This document shows, one piece after another, positions 37,286 through 44,638 of a stretch of 44,638 nt of DNA; within the stretch, counting starts at the first letter, position 1; every line of letters begins with the position of its first letter. The stretch spans positions 1 through 44,638 of the forward strand of contig JAAEMS010000201.1 of NCBI GenBank assembly GCA_024225275.1, read 5' to 3'. The DNA is from Actinomycetes bacterium. GTDB taxonomy: Bacteria; Actinomycetota; Acidimicrobiia; Acidimicrobiales; JAAEMS01. A program made the position numbers and the translations under genes. Below the pieces are notes generated by a model. It did no database searches. It was not told where the DNA came from and saw only the letters and a list, made by a program, of their open reading frames with translations.

Positions 37286-37852
37286 TCAGCTCCTGACCTT
37301 CACCATCGCGGGTCGCAGGACCCGGAGCTTGAAGGCAAAGCCGGCCCGCAGGACCTCAGCGACCTCGGGCTCTCCGCCGTCGCCGGGTTCGTTCATGACC
37401 GCCTCGTGGGCGTTGGGATCGAATAGTTCGCCCGGGTTTGGGTCGACCCGGCTCAGGCCGGCCCGCTCGAGCACATCGAGGAGGGTCTTGTGCACCGGCT
37501 CGACATCGACCACACCCTGAGCGAGGGCGGCGTCGCAGGCGTCGAGGACCGGCAGCATCTCGGCCACCAGTGCCTCGGCGGCTCGGGCCCGGGCATCGGA
37601 CTCGCGCTTGGTGACGGCCTTGCGGAAGTTGGCGAACTCGGCCTGACTGCGTTGGAGGCTGTCGAGGTACTCGTCGCGTTCGGCGGTGACCTGCTGAAGC
37701 GGATCGGGGTTGTCGTCGCCGACGCTCGGGCCGTCGACGAACTCGGCATCGACGAGCTCAGCGTCTGCATCACCCTTGGTCGCGCGATCCGGGGCCCACC
37801 ATGTTTCAGGGCCAGGGTTCTGATCTTCGTTCTCGTTCTCGTTCTCGTTCAC
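37286..37852 (-). CDS. grpE: GrpE nucleotide exchange factor
   Basis: GrpE releases ADP from DnaK. The 188-residue protein has a divergent N-terminus that begins with an Asn-Glu run encoded by a 6-bp repeat. The long dimerising helix follows (DPLQQVTAERDEYLDSLQRSQAEFANFRKAVTKRESDARARAAEALVAEMLPVLDACDAAL), then the C-terminal head (EPVHKTLLDVLERAGLSRVDPNPGELFDPNAHEAVM). The GTG start is preceded by AGGAACC. It is 45 bases upstream of dnaJ. Confidence 0.95.
   Translation of the reverse strand: MNENENENEDQNPGPETWWAPDRATKGDADAELVDAEFVDGPSVGDDNPDPLQQVTAERDEYLDSLQRSQAEFANFRKAVTKRESDARARAAEALVAEMLPVLDACDAALAQGVVDVEPVHKTLLDVLERAGLSRVDPNPGELFDPNAHEAVMNEPGDGGEPEVAEVLRAGFAFKLRVLRPAMVKVRS
37829..37850 (-). 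repeat. Short GTTCTC tandem repeat at the start of grpE
   Basis: Three tandem copies of a 6-bp unit plus a partial one encode an Asn-Glu run at the very N-terminus. Slippage here would change the tail length in steps of two residues. Confidence 0.7.
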
Positions 37853-37863
37853 AGATGGTTCCT

Positions 37864-37909
37864 CTCGTCGAAGGCCCGGACCGAGGCGGGATCGGTCCGG
37901 GCCGACGAG
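37864..37909 (-). terminator. Hairpin between dnaK and grpE
   Basis: A perfect 12-bp inner stem (37873-37884 with 37892-37903; GGCCCGGACCGA, 7-base loop) is extended by a 6-bp outer stem CTCGTC/GACGAG with a 3-base bulge. It begins 2 bases after the dnaK stop. It may end part of the transcripts or stabilise the dnaK message, giving more DnaK than GrpE/DnaJ. Confidence 0.65.
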
Positions 37910-37911
37910 AA

Positions 37912-39753
<1,842 letters not shown>

Positions 39754-39895
39754 GGGGTAACTCCTGGGCTCGAACCGCCACCCGGCGGCTTGGGTTTGGG
39801 GGGATTTGTGTCTCCATCGGCCCAAAGACCGGAGGACTACAGTCGCAGGCTAGCGATATTGTCCGGGGACACGGTGAAGGATTGTTCGTACCTCC

Positions 39896-39925
39896 ACTAT
39901 AAAACCTGAGTGCCTATTTATCAAC
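39896..39925 (-). promoter_or_regulatory. dnaK promoter with overlapping HAIR-like operator
   Basis: On the minus strand, TTGATA (complement of 39919-39924) and TATAGT (complement of 39896-39901) are separated by exactly 17 bases, a strong vegetative promoter. Overlapping the -35 box, 39905-39925 reads CCTGAGT-N7-TATCAAC, matching the HspR consensus CTTGAGT-N7-ACTCAAG at 10 of 14 positions. The predicted transcript has a leader of about 135 bases before ATG 39753. Position, spacing and gene order make HspR control likely; the match is imperfect. Confidence 0.65.
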
Positions 39926-40099
39926 TTATGACGTGGAAAGATCCTCCCTCCGGAGCGACCCGGGGTGCAGGCCTCAGCCCGGTCGTAGCGGCGAGGGCCA
40001 GGCCAACCTCTGACCGACGATCGAATCGAGCCGGCCCGGCCGATGCTGCGCCCACCCCGTTCGCCCGCGATCGCCCCAGCGTTTAGGCTCGCCCGCGTC
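39926..40099. other. Divergent spacer, dnaK promoter side to Fe-S protein
   Basis: GC-rich sequence between the dnaK promoter and the plus-strand Fe-S gene. No gene seen. A TAGGCT box at 40084-40089 lies 10 bases before the next start. Confidence 0.4.
40084..40089 (+). promoter_or_regulatory. -10 box of a possible leaderless promoter for the Fe-S protein
   Basis: TAGGCT, 10 bases before ATG 40100, with no ribosome-binding site between. Confidence 0.4.
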
Positions 40100-42697
40100 A
40101 TGAAGAGCAGAGTGAAACCCCAACATCTGGTCATCGGTCTGGGCGTGGGCATGGCTGTGGTGACGGTCCTGTCCGGCATCGCCGCCACCGTCTTCCAGCA
40201 GCACGACGACTCGCACGTGACCCGCGAGGTGTTCGAGAACATCCCGGCCGGCATCAAGGTCGTCTTCTACACGATCATCCCGGTGCTACTGGTCTATGGC
40301 GCGGTCATGTTCGCCAACCGGGTGAAGAACTGGCAACGCGGCGCCCCGGACAGGCGGGCCACGACGAAGAAGAACATCAAACAGAGGATGGCCGACTTCC
40401 GGACCGGGGTCTACATGCGGACCCTCCTGCGTGAGCCGGGTGCCGGGGTCATGCACTCGCTCATCTACTTCGGGTTCATCGTCCTGCTCGGCGTCACCAC
40501 CGTGCTCGAGATCAACCACCAGGTGCCCGAGGACATCAAGTTTCTCCACGGCGACGTGTACCGGGCCTATGCGGCCATCGGCGATGTGGCCGGTATTGCC
40601 TTCCTGACCGGTATCTGCTGGGCGATCGTCCGCCGATACGGCCCCCGGGCCTGGCGGCCCTATCGCATCACCATCAAGTCGAAGCCCGAGCACGCCGTGA
40701 TCCTGGCGGTCTTCCTGACCATCGGCGTCACCGGTTTCATGGCCGAGGCCTACCGCATCGCCATCGACGGTCGGCCCGAGTTCGAGCAGTGGGCCTTCTT
40801 GGGGTGGGCCCTGTCCGAGGTGGTGGACGGCTCCGATGCCATCCACGGTTGGCACCAGTTCTGGTGGTTCCTCCATGTGGGCTCGTTCATCGCATTCCTG
40901 GTGATCCTGCCGGGCACGATGCTGCGCCACATGTTCACCTCACCGCTGAACATGTATCTGAAGGACAAGGACCGGCCCAAGGGCGCCATGAAGCCCATGC
41001 CCAACCTGATGGAGACCGAGCTCGAGAGCTTCGGCGCCACCCAGATCAGCGACTTCACCTGGAAGCAGTTGCTGGACACCGACGCCTGCACCATGTGCGG
41101 CCGTTGTACCTCGGTGTGCCCGGCCCACGCCACCGGCAAGCCCCTCGATCCCCGCGAGATCGTCCTCAAGACGGGGGAGGTCATGGCCCGCACCGGCACC
41201 CCGGCCGTCCCGCCCCCGCTGGGTGTCGACAAGGAGATCACCGTCGAGGCCGACAACCTGTTCGAGCGCATCACCCCCGAAGAGGTGTGGAGCTGTACCT
41301 CGTGCAAGGCGTGCGACGACATCTGCCCGGTGAACATCGAGATCCTCGACAAGATCCTCGACATGCGCCGCTACCTGTCGCTGATGGAATCGAACTTCCC
41401 CACCGAGCTGGGCAACGCCTACCGCTCGATGGAGAACAGTGGCAACCCCTGGGGTATCTCCCAGGGCGAGCGGGCCGACTGGGCCAACAACCTCGAGGGC
41501 ATCGAGGTCATCGACGGCGGCGACCCCTTCGAGGCCGAGTTCCTGTTCTGGGTTGGTTGTGCCGGCTCGTTCGACGACAAGAACAAGCGGGTCTCCCAGT
41601 CGATGGCCAAGCTCATGCAGAGGGCCCACATCGACTTCGCCATCCTCGGCCCGTCCGAGAACTGCACCGGTGACCCCGCCCGACGGTCGGGCAACGAGTA
41701 CATCTTCCAGATGCTGGCCATGCAGAACATCGAGATGCTCGACGGTATGGGCGTGAAGAAGATCGTCACCCAGTGCCCTCACTGCTTCAACACCCTGGCC
41801 AACGAGTATCCCCAACTGGGCGGCAACTACGAGGTCGTGCACCACAGCCAGTTCCTCGAGTGGCTCGTCGACCAGGGCAAGCTCGACCTGTCAGAAGCCC
41901 GCCTCGACGAGCGCGTCGTCTACCACGACTCCTGCTACCTCGGTCGCCACAACGACGTGTACCAGGCCCCCCGCAAGGTCATCGGCCAGCTGGGCGGTAT
42001 TCAGGTCGTCGAGGCCAGCCGCAACGGCACCAAGGGCTTCTGCTGCGGGGCCGGTGGCGCCCGCATGTTCATGGAAGAGACGATTGGCACCAAGGTCAAC
42101 GACGAGCGCTCGCGTGAGCTGCTCGCCACCGGGGCCAGCCGCATCGCCACCGCCTGCCCGTTCTGCTACATCATGATGGACGACGGGGTGAAGGCCCAGG
42201 GCGTCGACGACGACGAGGTCAAGGTGGCCGACATCGCCATGCACGTCCTCGACGCGCTGGAAGACGCCGACAAGCGCTCCGCTGAGAGTCTCGACTTCAT
42301 CCCTGCCGGTGGTGTGGTGTCTCCCGACGAGGCGGCGGTCCCCAGTGGCGTGGCCACCCTGACCGTACCAACCGAGGCTCCGGCCGAGAAGTCCCCTGAG
42401 GACGAACCGTCCTGGGCATCAGTCGAGCCCGACGACCTCAAAGCCGTGAAGGGCATCGGCCCCAAGCTCGAGACCCTGCTCCACGAGATCGGGGTGCGGA
42501 CCTATGAGCAGATCGCCGCCTTCGACGACGACTATGCCGAGCAGATGGACGACTTCCTGGCGTTCAACGGCCGGATCGGGCGCGACAACTGGATGGGCCA
42601 AGCCGCCGAGTTGGCCCAGAGCCGCCCGGCCAAAACCGCCGAGCTCCCACCCATCCCCGACGAGAAACCCGACGCGGCGACCACCCAAGAGGACTGA
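40100..42697 (+). CDS. Membrane heterodisulfide-reductase-like Fe-S protein with C-terminal HhH domain
   Basis: An 865-residue fusion. The first about 300 residues have several membrane helices (HLVIGLGVGMAVVTVLSG, VVFYTIIPVLLVYGAVMF, AVILAVFLTIGVTGFMAEAYR, FIAFLVILPGTMLRHMF), like the NarI/DsrM-type haem b subunit. Two 4Fe-4S motifs follow: CTMCGRCTSVCPA near 330 and CTSCKACDDICPV near 399. Two CCG domains follow: WVGCAGS…PSENCTGD…CPHCFN, and YHDSCYLGRHN…GFCCGAGGARMFME…CPFCYI. The last about 100 residues carry LKAVKGIGPKLETLLHEIGVRT, a helix-hairpin-helix-like fold. It probably moves electrons between a quinone or thiol pool and an unknown partner. No terminator is clear in 42698-42807. Confidence 0.82.
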   Translation: MKSRVKPQHLVIGLGVGMAVVTVLSGIAATVFQQHDDSHVTREVFENIPAGIKVVFYTIIPVLLVYGAVMFANRVKNWQRGAPDRRATTKKNIKQRMADFRTGVYMRTLLREPGAGVMHSLIYFGFIVLLGVTTVLEINHQVPEDIKFLHGDVYRAYAAIGDVAGIAFLTGICWAIVRRYGPRAWRPYRITIKSKPEHAVILAVFLTIGVTGFMAEAYRIAIDGRPEFEQWAFLGWALSEVVDGSDAIHGWHQFWWFLHVGSFIAFLVILPGTMLRHMFTSPLNMYLKDKDRPKGAMKPMPNLMETELESFGATQISDFTWKQLLDTDACTMCGRCTSVCPAHATGKPLDPREIVLKTGEVMARTGTPAVPPPLGVDKEITVEADNLFERITPEEVWSCTSCKACDDICPVNIEILDKILDMRRYLSLMESNFPTELGNAYRSMENSGNPWGISQGERADWANNLEGIEVIDGGDPFEAEFLFWVGCAGSFDDKNKRVSQSMAKLMQRAHIDFAILGPSENCTGDPARRSGNEYIFQMLAMQNIEMLDGMGVKKIVTQCPHCFNTLANEYPQLGGNYEVVHHSQFLEWLVDQGKLDLSEARLDERVVYHDSCYLGRHNDVYQAPRKVIGQLGGIQVVEASRNGTKGFCCGAGGARMFMEETIGTKVNDERSRELLATGASRIATACPFCYIMMDDGVKAQGVDDDEVKVADIAMHVLDALEDADKRSAESLDFIPAGGVVSPDEAAVPSGVATLTVPTEAPAEKSPEDEPSWASVEPDDLKAVKGIGPKLETLLHEIGVRTYEQIAAFDDDYAEQMDDFLAFNGRIGRDNWMGQAAELAQSRPAKTAELPPIPDEKPDAATTQED

Positions 42698-42807
42698 CTG
42701 TAGCCTCGTCCGGCACCGGTGCTCTGCCCGGCCGGGGCGCCGCAGGGCGCGGCCAGCGCCCACTTCGTCATTCCCGAACCTTGGCCGCCTGAAGGCGTCC
42801 CCAAGGG

Positions 42808-43368
42808 TCAGAAGTTCTCCCAGTAGCGGCTGGGGCGGGGGCCCTTCTGGCCCTGGTACTTGGACCCCAGGGCCGACGTGCCGTATGGGTTGTCGGCCGG
42901 TGTGGTCATGCGGATGAAGCTGATCTGGCCGATCTTCATGCCCGGGTAGAGAGTGATGGGCAGGTTGGCCACGTTCGACAGCTCGAGGGTGAGCTGGCCG
43001 TCCCAGCCGGCGTCGACGAAACCGGCCGTCGAGTGGATGAGCAGGCCCAGGCGACCGAGGCTCGACTTGCCTTCCAGGCGGGCGACCAGGTCGGCGGGTA
43101 CCGCCACCCTCTCGAGCGTCGAGCCGAGCACGAACTCGCCCGGGTGGAGGATGAACGGATCGTCGTCTTCGGCCTCGATGAGCTGGGTGAGCTCCTCGAG
43201 GTTCTGCTTGACATCGATGTAGCCCATGGTGTGGTTGCGGAACACCCGGAAGTACCGATCGAGGTGGAGGTCGACCGACGAGGGCTGGATGCAGTCGTTG
43301 CCGAGGGGTTCGATCACGATGCGACCGGCATCGAGCTCTTCGCGGATCGTGTGGTCAGAGAGAATCAC
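42808..43368 (-). CDS. dcd: dCTP deaminase (possibly bifunctional dCTP deaminase/dUTPase)
   Basis: Dcd converts dCTP to dUTP, supplying dUMP for thymidylate. The 186-residue protein has [86 protein letters not shown], all standard. The catalytic Glu/Ser/Arg region ([12 protein letters not shown]) and the DAGWDG motif are intact. Bacteria of this group often use the bifunctional form that also cleaves dUTP; the sequence alone does not decide. GTG 43368 (VILSD) is preferred over TTG 43377. A TAGCTT box lies 7 bases upstream. Confidence 0.93.
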   Translation of the reverse strand: MILSDHTIREELDAGRIVIEPLGNDCIQPSSVDLHLDRYFRVFRNHTMGYIDVKQNLEELTQLIEAEDDDPFILHPGEFVLGSTLERVAVPADLVARLEGKSSLGRLGLLIHSTAGFVDAGWDGQLTLELSNVANLPITLYPGMKIGQISFIRMTTPADNPYGTSALGSKYQGQKGPRPSRYWENF

Positions 43369-43375
43369 GCTTCGC

Positions 43376-43381
43376 AAGCTA
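43376..43381 (-). promoter_or_regulatory. -10 box of a leaderless promoter for dcd
   Basis: TAGCTT on the minus strand, 7 bases before the GTG at 43368; no ribosome-binding site between. Confidence 0.45.
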
Positions 43382-43402
43382 ACGCGGTCCGGCCCACTCC
43401 CC

Positions 43403-43408
43403 TATGTT
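43403..43408 (+). promoter_or_regulatory. -10 box of a leaderless promoter for the serine hydrolase
   Basis: TATGTT, 6 bases before ATG 43415, without a ribosome-binding site. It lies only 22 bases from the dcd box on the other strand, so the two promoters are back to back. Confidence 0.5.
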
Positions 43409-43414
43409 CGCTCC

Positions 43415-44539
43415 ATGGGGAACACGCGAATCGATGATGCCGCCGTCCAAGCACTGCTCGATCGGGCCCGGCGGGAGGTCGACCAAGGTCACCTGCCTTC
43501 GGTGCAGATCGCTCTGGGCCACGAGGGTGAGATCGTGGTCGAGGAGGTCTTCGGCAACGCCGACCTGAACACGCGGTACTGCATCTTCTCGGCCACCAAA
43601 CCCTTCGTGGCTTCGACCGTTTGGACGCTCATCGCCGAAGGAGCCCTCGACCCCGCTCGACCGGTGGCGACCTGGTTCCCCGAGTTCGGAGAGAACGGCA
43701 AGGCCGCCATCACTCTCGAACAGGTGATGCTGCACACCTCGGGCTTCCCGTCGGCCCCCCTCGGTCCACCGGCGTGGTCTACCCGCGACACCCGAGTCGA
43801 GCGGATGGCTTCGTGGCGCACCAACTGGGAGCCCGGCACCCGGTACGAGTACCACCCCACCGCGGCCCACTGGGTACTGGCCGAGCTCATCGACCGGACC
43901 ACTGATACCGACTACCGGGATGTCGTCCAAGCGCGGGTCACGGGCCCCGCCGGCCTGCCCCGCATCTTGGGGATCCCGGCCGACCAACAGGACGGTATGG
44001 CCGACCTCGTCCTCGTCGGTGAACCCGCCACCCCCGATGAGCTCGAGGCGGTGTTCGGCGTGCGCGACCTCCCCGCCACCGAGGTCACCGACGAAGTCGT
44101 CATGCGTTTCAACGACCCGGCGGTACGCGAGCTGGGCGTGCCCGGCGGAGGGGGTTGCGCCCGGGCCCGCGACCTGGCCGCCTTCTATCAGGAGCTGCTC
44201 CACAACTCCCACGGCATCTGGCCGGCCCCACAACTGGCCGACTGGACCGGCACGGTACGCAACAACCTGCCCGACCCGATGGGAGTGCCCGCCAACCGCT
44301 CCCTCGGGCTCATCCTCGCCGGCGACGACGGCCGATCGAACCTACGAGGTATGGGTCGAACCGTCTCGGCCCAGACCTTCGGACACAACGGCGCCGGCGG
44401 CCAGCTGGCGTGGGCCGACCCCGCCACCGGCCTCTCGCTGGGGTACGTCACCAACGGCTACGACGTACATGCCATCCGGGAACCTCGCCGGGGCACCTCG
44501 ATCGCCAGCCTGGCCGCCGTGTGCGCGGTGGCCCCCTGA
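43415..44539 (+). CDS. Beta-lactamase-fold serine hydrolase
   Basis: A 374-residue class-C beta-lactamase-like (PF00144-type) hydrolase. The catalytic S59-x-x-K62 lies in FSATKPFVAST; the Tyr region is probably Y146 (YEYHPTAAHWVLAELI); and FGHNGAGGQLAWADPATG near the C-terminus replaces the third motif (HxG). Such proteins are esterases or peptidases, seldom true beta-lactamases. There is no signal peptide, so it is probably cytoplasmic. The start is the first ATG after TATGTT; upstream residues of the longer frame are not conserved. The substrate is unknown. Confidence 0.85.
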   Translation: MGNTRIDDAAVQALLDRARREVDQGHLPSVQIALGHEGEIVVEEVFGNADLNTRYCIFSATKPFVASTVWTLIAEGALDPARPVATWFPEFGENGKAAITLEQVMLHTSGFPSAPLGPPAWSTRDTRVERMASWRTNWEPGTRYEYHPTAAHWVLAELIDRTTDTDYRDVVQARVTGPAGLPRILGIPADQQDGMADLVLVGEPATPDELEAVFGVRDLPATEVTDEVVMRFNDPAVRELGVPGGGGCARARDLAAFYQELLHNSHGIWPAPQLADWTGTVRNNLPDPMGVPANRSLGLILAGDDGRSNLRGMGRTVSAQTFGHNGAGGQLAWADPATGLSLGYVTNGYDVHAIREPRRGTSIASLAAVCAVAP

Positions 44540-44580
44540 GCCGGTGGCCCATCTACCTCGCACGGATGCCGCCAGACCGG

Positions 44581-44586
44581 TAGAGT
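44581..44586 (+). promoter_or_regulatory. -10 box for the tRNA-Gly gene
   Basis: TAGAGT, 10 bases before the tRNA's first base (44597). Confidence 0.5.
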
Positions 44587-44596
44587 CAGGACTCCT

Positions 44597-44638
44597 GCGG
44601 GTGTAGTTCAATGGTAGAACATCAGCTTCCCAAGCTGA
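44597..44638 (+). tRNA. tRNA-Gly(CCC), cut by the window end
   Basis: The first 42 bases of a tRNA: acceptor strand GCGGGTG, D arm TAGTTCAATGGTAGAAC, and an anticodon arm TCAGC-TTCCCAA-GCTGA whose loop centre is CCC. The T arm and acceptor 3' strand lie outside the window. Confidence 0.9.

Noticed and set aside
42698..42807. Terminator between the convergent Fe-S protein and dcd
   Set aside because: Several short GC palindromes (such as CCCGGCCGGG) occur, but no single convincing stem-loop.

Overview
The window looks like a high-GC actinobacterial chromosome. The gene content (dnaK-grpE-dnaJ-hspR-clpB operon, split PurS/PurQ/PurL, GTG/TTG starts, TANNNT boxes placed directly before start codons) and the style of several proteins suggest an uncultured or little-studied member of the Acidimicrobiia. 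That placement is an inference from gene style, not from a marker-gene tree. Base 1 falls almost exactly on the terminal inverted repeat of an insertion sequence, so the left edge is probably an assembly break at a repeated IS. The right edge cuts a tRNA-Gly gene.

Bases 1-7240 are a scrap-heap of accessory DNA. A complete-looking ISL3-family element (about 3-1397) has cut off the 3' end of a LamG/beta-propeller surface-protein gene. The 5' side of that gene is fused to an internally deleted integrase-type transposase. Next comes a decayed lasso-peptide cluster: RRE/PqqD protein (B1), B2 leader protease, an ABC exporter with two frameshifts and an excised nucleotide-binding domain, and an intact nucleotidyltransferase. 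The precursor and the asparagine-synthetase-like cyclase are absent. An IS6-family transposase 3' fragment, the C-terminal tail of a PIN-domain toxin and further unassigned debris follow.

Bases 7245-14710 hold a flavin split-barrel protein, two translationally coupled acidic DxDxDG-repeat proteins, and a plus-strand catabolic set: aryl/acyl-CoA ligase, CoA-acylating methylmalonate-semialdehyde dehydrogenase, and an enoyl-CoA hydratase/3-hydroxyacyl-CoA dehydrogenase fusion. A GNAT-like protein and a possible small membrane protein end this part.

Bases 14955-31644 are a nucleotide-biosynthesis supercluster on the minus strand: pyrE, purM, purF, purL, purQ, purS, purC, purB, purD and purA. It is interrupted by plus-strand genes (two SDR dehydrogenases, a PEP-utilising mobile-domain protein without ATP-grasp, a conserved basic actinobacterial protein, a B-box-like zinc protein) and one minus-strand SMP-30/gluconolactonase-like gene. 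Nine purine genes cover most of the route to IMP and the first AMP-branch steps; purN, purE/K, purH, guaA and guaB are not here.

Bases 31717-39753 encode a secreted, C-terminally anchored Pro/Thr-rich protein and the heat-shock operon dnaK-grpE-dnaJ-hspR-clpB. The operon has a recognisable promoter with an HspR-like (HAIR) site and strong hairpins after dnaK and after clpB. Bases 40100-44638 carry a membrane heterodisulfide-reductase-like Fe-S protein, dCTP deaminase, a beta-lactamase-fold serine hydrolase and the start of tRNA-Gly(CCC).
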